From G963666705 sp963666705 (GTDB taxonomy: Bacteria > Pseudomonadota > Alphaproteobacteria > CADEGL01), in the NCBI GenBank assembly GCA_963666705.2, contig CAXXKO010000030.1, forward strand, positions 124,001-188,000: DNA of 64,000 nucleotides, read 5' to 3'. The notes beneath the pieces are model-generated. The model worked only from the letters and a program-made list of their open reading frames with translations, had not been told where the DNA came from and did no database searches. Shown piece after piece: positions 1-7,396 of the stretch; positions within the stretch are counted from its first letter, which is position 1, and each line of letters begins with the position of its first letter. The translations under genes were made by a program, and so were the position numbers.

Positions 1-280
1 CCTCGTCGCCGTAGCTGTCCGCCTCGTAGGTGATGGGCGTGCCGCAGCGTCCGCAGAAGCCGCGCCGCACGCCCGGTGAGGATTCAAAAATCTGCCGCTC
101 GCCCTCGGTCCAGGTGATCCGGTCCTGCGTGTAGCCGGCGAAGGTCAGCATGGCGGCACCGCTGTTGCGCTGGCAGCTCTGGCAATGGCAATGGCCCACC
201 CAGTCGGGCGCGCCCGCGGCCCGGTAGCGCACGGCGCCGCAGAGGCATCCGCCGGTGTGGCCGTCCTTGTCCTGTGTCAT
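1..280 (-). CDS. GFA/CENP-V family protein, 3' part outside window
   Basis: The first 93 residues of a small zinc-binding protein of the GFA (glutathione-dependent formaldehyde-activating-like, CENP-V) family; the rest lies beyond the left edge. The start ATG at 280 is followed by MTQDKDGHTGG and the Cys pairs expected of the fold: CLCGAV near residue 12, CHCQSC near 32 and CGRCG near 77. The family binds zinc through these Cys groups. Few members have a proven substrate, so the historical formaldehyde name should not be read as a function. It is divergent from the decarboxylase gene to its right. Confidence 0.8.
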   Translation of the reverse strand, partial: MTQDKDGHTGGCLCGAVRYRAAGAPDWVGHCHCQSCQRNSGAAMLTFAGYTQDRITWTEGERQIFESSPGVRRGFCGRCGTPITYEADSYGDE

Positions 281-363
281 GTCCCTCTCCTTCTCCCGCC
301 GCCTTTCCCTTCGTCTTGTTTATAGTATGCGGTCATGCGCCGGCAGTCGAAGGGACCAGTTCG

Positions 364-1779
364 GTGAACGCCGAGGAATTCCGCCGCCACGCCCACGAGA
401 TGGTCGACTGGATGGCCGACTACATGGAGGGGGTCGAGGGCTATCCGGTCCGCGCCCAGGTGCGCCCGGGGGAGATCGCGAGCCGGCTGCCGGAGGATCC
501 GCCGGCCGAGGGCGAGCCCATGGCGCGCATCTTCGCGGACTTCGAGCGCATCGTCCTGCCCGGCGTCACCCACTGGCAGCACCCCAGCTTCTTCGCCTAT
601 TTCCCGGCCAATGCGAGCCCGCCCTCGATCCTCGCCGAGATGCTGACGGCGACCCTCGGCGCCCAATGCATGCTGTGGCAGACCTCCCCCGCCGCGACCG
701 AGATGGAGACCCGCGTCCTCGACTGGCTGCGCCGGATGACCGGCCTGCCCGTTGGCTTCAAGGGCGTGATCCAGGATTCGGCGTCGAGCGCCATCCTCTG
801 CGCCATCCTGACGGCGCGCGAGCGCGCCACGGGCTGGCGCGCGAACGAGGACGGCATGGGCGCGGTCCCGCGCCTCACGGTCTATACCTCCGAGGAAGCC
901 CATTCGGCGACCGAGAAGGACGTGGGCATCGCCGGCATCGGCCGCGCCAACCTGCGCAAAGTGACGACGGACGCCGAATCGGCCATGGATGCGGAAGCGC
1001 TCGAACGCGCGATCCTGGGGGACAAGGCGGCGGGTGCGGTCCCCGCCTGTGTCGTCGCGTCCCTGGGTGCGACGGGCGCGGGCGGCATCGACCCCTTGCG
1101 CCGAATCGGCGAGATCTGCGCTCGCCACGGCGTCTTCCTCCACGTGGACGCGGCCTGGGCCGGGGCCGCGCTCATATGCGAGGAATGGCGCTGGATGATC
1201 GAGGGCATCGAGCATGTGGACAGCCTGGTCCTCAACCCCCACAAGTGGCTGCTGACCAATTTCGATTGCTCGGCCCACTTCGTGCGCGACGAAGAGGCAT
1301 TGGTGCGCACCCTCGGCATCCTGCCGGCCTACCTCGAAAGCCGGGAGGGGGGCCGGGTCATCGACTACCGCGACTGGGGCGTGCCGCTCGGCCGCCGCTT
1401 CCGCGCCCTCAAGCTCTGGTTCGTGATCCGCTCCTATGGCGTCGACGCGCTCAAGGCCATGATCCGCGACCATATCGCCTGGGCGGGCGAGCTCGCGGAC
1501 CAGGTCGCCGCGGCGCCCGATTTCGAGCTTACGAGCCCGGCACGGCTCGCCCTCCTCACCTTCCGCTACCACCCGGAAGAGGTAGACGACGAGGCGGCGC
1601 TCGACGCCCTCAATGCCCGCCTGCTCGAAGCGATCAACGACGATGGGCGCATCTATCTGACCCAGACCCGCTTGGCCGGCCGCGCCGTGATCCGCGTCTC
1701 GGTCGGCCAAGCCAACACCAGGCGCCACCACGTCCAGGCGGCGTGGGACGTGATCCGCGAGCTGGCGCGGAGTTCGTAA
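364..1779 (+). CDS. PLP-dependent group II decarboxylase (aromatic-L-amino-acid decarboxylase family)
   Basis: A 471-residue cytosolic enzyme that should decarboxylate an amino acid, probably aromatic, to its amine using pyridoxal phosphate. The length matches the family's usual 470-480. The PLP lysine is in NPHKWLL (Lys294), the HVDAAWAG motif lies about 40 residues before it, and the N-terminal HPSFFAYFPAN substrate-site motif is present. I chose the GTG at 364, which follows a GAAGGGA ribosome-binding site and begins at the conserved EEFRRHAHEMVDWMADY helix. Upstream in-frame ATGs would add a non-homologous 30 residues. The exact substrate (Trp, Phe, Tyr, DOPA) cannot be read from sequence. 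A long inverted repeat follows the stop. Confidence 0.88.
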   Translation: MNAEEFRRHAHEMVDWMADYMEGVEGYPVRAQVRPGEIASRLPEDPPAEGEPMARIFADFERIVLPGVTHWQHPSFFAYFPANASPPSILAEMLTATLGAQCMLWQTSPAATEMETRVLDWLRRMTGLPVGFKGVIQDSASSAILCAILTARERATGWRANEDGMGAVPRLTVYTSEEAHSATEKDVGIAGIGRANLRKVTTDAESAMDAEALERAILGDKAAGAVPACVVASLGATGAGGIDPLRRIGEICARHGVFLHVDAAWAGAALICEEWRWMIEGIEHVDSLVLNPHKWLLTNFDCSAHFVRDEEALVRTLGILPAYLESREGGRVIDYRDWGVPLGRRFRALKLWFVIRSYGVDALKAMIRDHIAWAGELADQVAAAPDFELTSPARLALLTFRYHPEEVDDEAALDALNARLLEAINDDGRIYLTQTRLAGRAVIRVSVGQANTRRHHVQAAWDVIRELARSS

Positions 1780-1800
1780 GGAGCGGTAAGGATAAGGTCA

Positions 1801-1885
1801 ACCACCAAGACACGGAGGCACCAAGGGTGGCGAGGCCCTGGCCGGCCGGCGGTGCTTTTCCTTGGTGTCTTGGCGCCTTGGTGGT
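1801..1885. repeat. Long imperfect inverted repeat (CACCAAG type)
   Basis: The left arm ACCACCAAGACACGGAGGCA (continuing CCAAGG) and the right arm ending GCGCCTTGGTGGT are imperfect complements of 26 bases around a GC-rich centre. It sits 22 bases after the decarboxylase stop, so the transcript could form a long hairpin. This sequence type is a known dispersed intergenic repeat in many bacterial genomes. There is no T-run, so I do not call it an intrinsic terminator. Confidence 0.7.
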
Positions 1886-1943
1886 TCATTGAGCCATCGT
1901 GCCGAGCGCGATCACATTGGGATTTCCATGAAGGAGCATGACG

Positions 1944-2672
1944 ATGGCTGAGACAAAGGACGCAGTGCTGAGCCCCGCGGGGCGGGTGATCATGATCTCG
2001 GGCGCCAATCGGGGCATCGGCCTCGCCATCGCCCGGCGCCTCCATGCCGACGGCTATAGCCTGAGCCTGGGCGCGCGGCGGCCCGAGGCGCTCGCCGAGG
2101 CGGTCGCGGACCTCGCGGGCGAGCGGGTGCTGCAATGCCGGTTCGACGCCCGCGAGAAGGCCACCGCCGCCGCCTGGGTCGAGGAGACGGCCGCCCATTA
2201 CGGCCGCCTCGACGGCCTCGTCAACAACGCCGGCATCCTCCATCTCCACGCCATCGACGACTACGACGAGGACCGCCTCGACGAGGCCTGGGAGGTGAAC
2301 CTGAAAGCGCCCTACCGCCTGACGGCCGCGGCGATGCCGCACCTGCGCAAATGCGGCACCGGGCGCATCGTCAACATCTCCTCGCGCTCGGGCCTCACAT
2401 ATATCAGCGGCAGCGCCGACTACTGCATCACCAAGTTCGCCGAGGTGGCGCTGACCCACGGCGCGCGGCACGAAGGATGGGAGGACGGGGTGCGCGCGAC
2501 GGCCCTCTGCCCCGGCCCGACCCAGACCGACATGGCCGGACACCGGGACCCTGGCGAGGAGCTGACCCAGCCCGAGACCCTGGCCGCCATCGTGAGCCTG
2601 GTGATCTCGCTCCCCAACGCCGCCTCGGTGCCCATCCTGGCGGTGTGCAACGACCTCAACGCCGGGGTGTAG
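1944..2672 (+). CDS. SDR-family NAD(P)-dependent oxidoreductase
   Basis: A classical short-chain dehydrogenase of 242 residues. Visible motifs are the nucleotide-binding SGANRGIG near the N-terminus, NNAG mid-chain, the catalytic Ser in ISSRSG and Tyr-Lys in DYCITK. The substrate is unknown. There are two in-frame ATGs, 1938 and 1944. The AAGGAG ribosome-binding site ends at 1936, leaving one base before the first ATG and seven before the second, so 1944 is preferred. It stands alone between repeat-bearing intergenic regions and runs convergent to the ETF genes. Confidence 0.85.
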   Translation: MAETKDAVLSPAGRVIMISGANRGIGLAIARRLHADGYSLSLGARRPEALAEAVADLAGERVLQCRFDAREKATAAAWVEETAAHYGRLDGLVNNAGILHLHAIDDYDEDRLDEAWEVNLKAPYRLTAAAMPHLRKCGTGRIVNISSRSGLTYISGSADYCITKFAEVALTHGARHEGWEDGVRATALCPGPTQTDMAGHRDPGEELTQPETLAAIVSLVISLPNAASVPILAVCNDLNAGV

Positions 2673-2700
2673 GGGGAGTGGATCGACTCCGACGCGTCAA

Positions 2701-2852
2701 ACCCTCGCCCCTTGGGGGAGAGGGTGGCACGCGGAGCGAGCCGGGTGAGGGGATGGCCGCCGGGAGGCGGCCAAGAGACTCTTTGCGACGCGCTGACGCG
2801 CACCCCTCACCCCGACCCTCTCCCCGGTCCATACACCCTTGGGGGGAGAGGG
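2701..2852. repeat. BIME-like GC-rich palindromic intergenic repeat
   Basis: A block containing ACCCTCGCCCCTTGGGGGAG and, downstream, CCCTCACCCCGACCCTCTCC followed by GGGGGGAGAGGG, with a central GCCGCCGGGAGGCGGCC palindrome. The same arrangement recurs at 6908-7055, 19165-19322 and starts again at the right edge. It fills the space between two convergent genes. Several nested hairpins are possible, so it may work as a transcript end or an mRNA stabiliser. Confidence 0.75.
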
Positions 2853-2879
2853 AGATACCTCTGTCGGGAATTCTCTCCG

Positions 2880-3653
2880 CTACGACTCCTTCTGGAGGAT
2901 GCCTTCCTCCACCAGGTAGCCGTAGATCGCCTCGGCCGCCTCCTCGGGGCTGGCGTCGGTCATGTGCCGGCCCTTGCCGGCCTGCATCTCGGTGACGGCC
3001 CTGACCCGGTCGGCGGCGCTGCCCTTGCTCATGACCTTGAGGCGCTTGGGCCGGCGGCGGGCCGGGCGCTCCTCCCAATCGGCGCGCGCCCGGTCCGGCG
3101 CCGCCGTGACGGTGACGGGCTCGATACGGCCGCGCCGCGCCGGCCCGAGGGCCGAGAGGCGGGCCGGCGGGGCGGCGACCGGCACGGTGGCGAGGAGCGG
3201 CAGGGGCGCGGCGAGGATACGCCGCCGGCCGCGCGGCAACGCCTGGAGCATGCGCGCCCACCCGTCCTCGATGCCGAGCTCGACGATGCCGGGCGCCAGC
3301 GCCATGCCGAGCGCCTCGGCCAGGAGGTAGGGCACCAGGCCGCTGTCCTCGCCCCCTTCGGCGTGCGGGCCCGCGAGCACGAGGTCGGGGGGCGCGCTCG
3401 CCAGGTGCTCGACGAGGGCCGGGACCGGATCCGCCTCGGGCGGCAGATCGAGGACCGTCAGCCGGTCGAGCCCCATGCCGAGATAGTCGCGCAAAGCCGG
3501 CGCGCCCGCGTCACCGGCGTGGATCGCCCGGACCTTGGCGCCCGCGATCCCGAGGGCCAGCTCGAGCGCCCGCGCGTCGGCGTCGGCGCGCCGACCCCGG
3601 CCCGATGCCGGGTGCCGGCCGACCGAGACCAGGACCGCGACCTCAAGCGCCAC
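2880..3653 (-). CDS. Electron transfer flavoprotein beta-like subunit of the demethylase operon
   Basis: A 257-residue ETF beta-type protein (N-terminal VAVLVSVGRHP, central VLAGPHAEGGEDSG matching the ETF domain signature region). It is the last gene of the leftward dgcA-dgcA-dgcB-etfA-etfB order and overlaps the alpha gene by 11 bases, which indicates translational coupling. With ETF alpha it should accept electrons released by the DgcA-type flavoproteins. The C-terminus carries a basic stretch (RRRPKRLKVMSKG) with the family's conserved lysine-rich segment. The sequence is distant from housekeeping EtfB, as expected for the amine-demethylase subgroup. Confidence 0.82.
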   Translation of the reverse strand: MALEVAVLVSVGRHPASGRGRRADADARALELALGIAGAKVRAIHAGDAGAPALRDYLGMGLDRLTVLDLPPEADPVPALVEHLASAPPDLVLAGPHAEGGEDSGLVPYLLAEALGMALAPGIVELGIEDGWARMLQALPRGRRRILAAPLPLLATVPVAAPPARLSALGPARRGRIEPVTVTAAPDRARADWEERPARRRPKRLKVMSKGSAADRVRAVTEMQAGKGRHMTDASPEEAAEAIYGYLVEEGILQKES

Positions 3654-4971
3654 GGCGCTTCTCCACCATGAGCTTGGTGAGGGCGGGCATGACCTTCTGC
3701 GCGTCGAGGATGATCGAGAGGTCGGCGCGCTTCACCATGTCGGCGTAGAGGTCGGTGTTGACGGCCACCACCCGCTCGCAGCGCTGGATGCCCTGCAAGT
3801 GCTGGGGCGCGCCGGCGATGCCGAGGGCGATGTAGCAGCGCGGCTCGACCAGGGTGCCCGAGGCGCCGACCTGCCGGCTCTTGGGCAGGAGGCCGGCGTC
3901 GCACACGACCCGGCTGCCGCCCTCGCTGGCGCCGAGCGCCGCCGCCACCGCGTGGAAGGCGTCCCAGTCGGTGATGCCGTTACCGGCGCTGGCGATGAAG
4001 TCGGCCTCGGCGATGGCCACCGCCGAGGGGTCGGTGGCGGCGAGGCCGCCGTCCTCGAGTCGTATCTCCGCCGCAAGTTCGACCGCATCGAGCGGGCGCG
4101 CCTCGAAGCGCTCGTCCATCACCGGGTCGGCCGCCTCGGCCGCGATCAGGAGGACACGCGGCGGCGCCATGACGAAGTCGGACTTCCCGCCCCCACCCCG
4201 GCGGGTGACGGCGTCGGCGGCGATGCGCTGGACGTTGGTCGCCGCCCGGTCGCCGAGGCGCGCCGCGACCCGCCGGCCGACATCGCCCCCGGCAACGGCA
4301 TCGTCGGGCAGCAGGAGGTGGCGGGCATCCAAGCGCGCAAGCGCCGCGAGGATAGCCGCCGCACGGGCCTCGGGCGCATAGCGGTCGAAGGCGGCATGGC
4401 GCATGAGGATGAGGCGGTCGGCACCCGCCGCCGCCAGATCCAGGTCCGCGTGTGGGCCGGCCTCGGGCACGAAGACGATGGCGACGACGGCACCGCCGAG
4501 CGCATCCGCGACGAGGCGGGCGGCGCCGAGCGTGTCCCGGTCGTGGCTAGTCAGCCGGCCGTCCTCGAGGTCGGGTGCCGCCAGGATGAGGCAGGCGGGG
4601 TCGTCGACTCGGCGCACGGGCACCGCGGGCGCCGCGGGCTCGGCGGCTGCCGCGCGGCCCGTCGCCACGGCCTCCCCGCTCCGCCGCGCCTGCCGGTCGG
4701 CGCGGGGGTCGCGGCGCGTCCGGCCGCCGGGCGCGGGCGGCTCGGGTGCCGCCTCGGCGCCGCGGTCGATGCGCTTGCGGCCACCCGTCGCCGGTGCCCT
4801 GCCCCGCTCGGCATGGGGGTCCTTGCGCACGCGCCCGCCGGTAGCCGCAGCCGGCGGTGATACCGGTGCCGCCGCCTCCGCCGTCCGGTCGATGCGCTTG
4901 CGGCCACCGACCTCGCGCGCGGCATGCGGGTCCTTGCGCACCCGGCGCCTCTCTCCGCCGTCCTCGCTCAC
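3643..4971 (-). CDS. Electron transfer flavoprotein alpha-like subunit with repetitive N-terminal extension
   Basis: A 442-residue protein. The C-terminal two thirds is an ETF alpha domain (DRDTLGAARLVADALGG start; VGASGTLVEPRCYIALGIAG and VNTDLYADMVKRADL match the FAD-binding region). The first 140 residues repeat a basic unit of the form RRDP/RKDPHA...GGRKRIDR...AE about three times, separated by Ala/Pro-rich linkers. I recall similar RK(N/D)PHA and KRIDR units in ETF alpha proteins linked to dgcA in pseudomonads, which supports the operon assignment. The GTG start at 4971 overlaps the upstream dgcB stop (GTGA) and is preceded by GGAGG inside dgcB. Confidence 0.82.
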   Translation of the reverse strand: MSEDGGERRRVRKDPHAAREVGGRKRIDRTAEAAAPVSPPAAATGGRVRKDPHAERGRAPATGGRKRIDRGAEAAPEPPAPGGRTRRDPRADRQARRSGEAVATGRAAAAEPAAPAVPVRRVDDPACLILAAPDLEDGRLTSHDRDTLGAARLVADALGGAVVAIVFVPEAGPHADLDLAAAGADRLILMRHAAFDRYAPEARAAAILAALARLDARHLLLPDDAVAGGDVGRRVAARLGDRAATNVQRIAADAVTRRGGGGKSDFVMAPPRVLLIAAEAADPVMDERFEARPLDAVELAAEIRLEDGGLAATDPSAVAIAEADFIASAGNGITDWDAFHAVAAALGASEGGSRVVCDAGLLPKSRQVGASGTLVEPRCYIALGIAGAPQHLQGIQRCERVVAVNTDLYADMVKRADLSIILDAQKVMPALTKLMVEKRRGA

Positions 4972-6866
4972 GCCCCCGCCTCCACCGATTTCAGCAACAG
5001 CTCGGCCACGTCCATCACCTCCGGGCGCGGCCCGACCACGCCCTCCAGCATGGCGGCGCAGTTGGGGCAGGCCACGGCGACGATGGCCGCACCCGTCTCG
5101 CGCGCCTGCGCCATGCGCAGATCGGGGATGCGCCGCTCGCCCGGGATGTCGGTGAGCGGGGCGCCCCCGCCACCGCCGCAGCACATGGACCGCAGACCTG
5201 AGCGCGCCATCTCCACCCGCTCGGCTCCGATGGCGTCGAGGATGGCGCGCGGCGCGCCCGTCTCGCCGTTGTAGCGTCCGAGGTAGCAGGGGTCGTGATA
5301 GGTCACCGCCCCCACACCGCCAGCGCCCGGCACGAGCCGGCCCTCGGCGAGGAGGCTGGCCAGGAGCTGGGTGTGGTGCAGCACCTCGTAGGTACCGCCC
5401 AGCGCCGGGTACTCGTTGGCCAGCAGGTTGAAGGCGTGGGGGTCGCAGGTGACGATGCGCGCGAAACGGTATTTGGCGAGGGTGGCGATGTTGCGCCGGG
5501 CCAGATCCTGGAAGGTGGCCTCGTCGCCCAGGCGCCGGGCGATGTCGCCGCAATCGAGCTCCTCCGCGCCGAGCACGGCGATATCGACCTCGGCCCGGCG
5601 CAGGAGGCGGACGAGGGCTCGCAAGGTGCGCTGGTTGCGCAGATCGAAGGCGCCGTCGCCGAGCCATATCAGGGTGTCGCACGCGCCGGTCTCGCCGAGC
5701 ACGGGCAGCGCGAGGTCGGCGGCCCAGTCGAGGCGCGCGCCGAGTGCCCGGCCGCCCGGGTTGTCGGCCTCGCGCAGTGCTGTCAGCGTCTCCCCGCCCT
5801 TGCCCGGCACGGCACCCTTCTCCAGGGTCTCGAACCGGCGCAGGTCGATGATCGCATCCACATGCTCGATCATCATCGGGCACTCGTAAACGCAGGCCCG
5901 GCAGGTGGTGCAGGACCAGAGGGTATCGGGTTGGATCATGGCGCCGGCGCCGATGATCGGGCGGTATGGCCCGCCCTTCGCGCGCCCCGCCTCGCGCCCG
6001 GGATAGGGGCTACCGCGATAGCCCCCGTCGTGGCCCGTGCCGTCCATGGCGAGCGCCAGGTCCTGGATCAGCTTCTTGGGATTGAGGGGCTGGCCGGCGG
6101 CGAAGGCCGGGCAGGCCGCTTCGCACTTGCCGCACTGGACGCAGGCGTCGAAGGCGAGGAGCTGGTTCCAAGCGAAGTCCACCGGGCGCTCGACACCGAG
6201 GGGGCCGGCATCGAGGTCGAGTGCCCGCAAAGCCGCGTCCGGACGCACGGCGCCCAGCCGCCCGGGCCGCGGGTGGAAGGCGAGGTGCGCGGCCCCGGCA
6301 AAGGCATGCTTCATGGGCCCCACCGGGAAGAAGGCGAACATCTCGAGGCAGCCCCAGACGCCAAGCAGCAGGACCACGACGCCCACTGTCGAGCCGGGGG
6401 GAATCGCGGGGAGGAGGCCCAGGAGCGGCAGGGTCATGAGGATGAAGAAGAGCGCGAAGGCCATGAGGCTGAAAGGCAGGCGGCTGAAGGCGCCGCGCGA
6501 GAGGCGCGCGGGCCGGCGCACTCGCCGCCCCGCGGCCAGGAGGGCGCCTGCCAGCATGAGGAGGAGGAGTGCGAGGAGGACCCAGGCCAGGGCCTCGCTT
6601 CGCAGACGGAAAAGGTGGACCAGGACGACCAGGGCCACGGCGCCGACGAAGCCGCCGGCGACGGCCACATGCATGCGCGTGGCGTAAGCGTCGCGGGCGA
6701 CGACATGATGCACATCGACGAAGTAGCTGAGCGGCAGGCGCAGGAGCCCCCGGACCCAGCGCGTGGGCGCCGGCCGCCCGTCCGCCCAGCGCCGCGCCCG
6801 CGCCAGCGCAAAGGCCGCGCCGAGGACCAAGGTCGCGCCGATCAGCCAGGCTGTCACTTGGTCCAT
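4968..6866 (-). CDS. dgcB: DgcB-like membrane-anchored Fe-S electron-transfer protein
   Basis: 632 residues. The N-terminal 220 residues carry several hydrophobic helices. Next come two 4Fe-4S motifs (CVQCGKCEAACP near residue 240 and CTTCRACVYECP near 320) and two CCG-type cysteine-rich domains (YHDPCYLGRYNG, CCGGGGG, CPNC), as in heterodisulfide-reductase-like and glycolate-oxidase-like Fe-S oxidoreductases. DgcB proteins work with DgcA and ETF to move electrons from N-methyl oxidation to the membrane. The ATG at 6866 begins just before the first hydrophobic helix; longer in-frame starts read through intergenic repeat. Stop and etfA start overlap. The symbol is by family and operon order, not by experiment. 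Confidence 0.8.
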   Translation of the reverse strand: MDQVTAWLIGATLVLGAAFALARARRWADGRPAPTRWVRGLLRLPLSYFVDVHHVVARDAYATRMHVAVAGGFVGAVALVVLVHLFRLRSEALAWVLLALLLLMLAGALLAAGRRVRRPARLSRGAFSRLPFSLMAFALFFILMTLPLLGLLPAIPPGSTVGVVVLLLGVWGCLEMFAFFPVGPMKHAFAGAAHLAFHPRPGRLGAVRPDAALRALDLDAGPLGVERPVDFAWNQLLAFDACVQCGKCEAACPAFAAGQPLNPKKLIQDLALAMDGTGHDGGYRGSPYPGREAGRAKGGPYRPIIGAGAMIQPDTLWSCTTCRACVYECPMMIEHVDAIIDLRRFETLEKGAVPGKGGETLTALREADNPGGRALGARLDWAADLALPVLGETGACDTLIWLGDGAFDLRNQRTLRALVRLLRRAEVDIAVLGAEELDCGDIARRLGDEATFQDLARRNIATLAKYRFARIVTCDPHAFNLLANEYPALGGTYEVLHHTQLLASLLAEGRLVPGAGGVGAVTYHDPCYLGRYNGETGAPRAILDAIGAERVEMARSGLRSMCCGGGGGAPLTDIPGERRIPDLRMAQARETGAAIVAVACPNCAAMLEGVVGPRPEVMDVAELLLKSVEAGA

Positions 6867-6907
6867 TGCCGTCCGGCCTCGGTAGCAGAGAAATCGCGGC
6901 ATATGAA

Positions 6908-7055
6908 TCCCCCTCTCCCCTTGGGGAGAGGGTCGGAGTGAGGGGTGGCGCGTTCGCGCGCCCAAAGAGTCTTTTGGCCACCTGTCGGCGGCCGCCCCCT
7001 CACCCGGCGCGCTCCGCGCGCCACCCTCTCCCCCGGTGGGGAGAGGGTTCGAAGC
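6908..7055. repeat. BIME-like GC-rich palindromic intergenic repeat
   Basis: The second copy of the palindromic block: CCCCCTCTCCCCTTGGGGAG at the left, CCACCCTCTCCCCCGGTGGG at the right, with GTCGGCGGCCGCC between. It lies in the 530-base space between dgcB and the proximal dgcA, so it would be transcribed inside the operon and could stabilise or attenuate the message. Confidence 0.75.
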
Positions 7056-7184
7056 GTCAGAACCGTTCCACTAGACTTTGCGTGCAAGAGACCTGGATTC
7101 CCCCCCCGGCTCTCATGCTTCGTCCCTCGGCAAGCGCCGGGATGAGAAGGCTCGACATGAGGGCCTCGCCCCGAGCTTGCCGCC

Positions 7185-7365
7185 CTCACCCAGAGCCTGT
7201 CGAAGGGGGAGGGTTGCGCCGGCGTTGGCCGCGAGAACGCCTCATACTTCGACAGGCTCAGCATGAGGCTCGTGACACTCCCAATCATGAGCTCGAACCC
7301 TACCCTGTCCCTGCCGCCCTCACCCTGAGCCGCCTCACCCTGAGCCTGTCGAAGGGTGAGGCCGT
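7185..7365. repeat. Cluster of GAGCCTGTCGAAGG-type repeats
   Basis: Three copies of the motif (C)CTGAGCCTGTCGAAGG or its complement lie in this stretch: AGAGCCTGTCGAAGGGGGAG, CTTCGACAGGCTCAGCATGA and CACCCTGAGCCTGTCGAAGG. Opposed copies can pair. This is a well-known dispersed repeat in alphaproteobacterial intergenic DNA. Together with the preceding palindromic block it accounts for most of 6867-7396; I see no gene there. Confidence 0.7.
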
Positions 7366-7396
7366 GGATAGTACCCGCGATAACGGAAATTGAAGG

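Noticed and set aside
255..1892. Long alternative frames overlapping the decarboxylase, and similar long frames over most GC-rich genes
   Set aside because: They are Arg/Pro/Gly-rich shadow frames caused by high GC at third positions; the annotated frames carry the conserved motifs.
3535..4860. 441-codon plus-strand frame opposite etfA
   Set aside because: Antisense shadow with no domain features; etfA has coupled start, RBS and family motifs.
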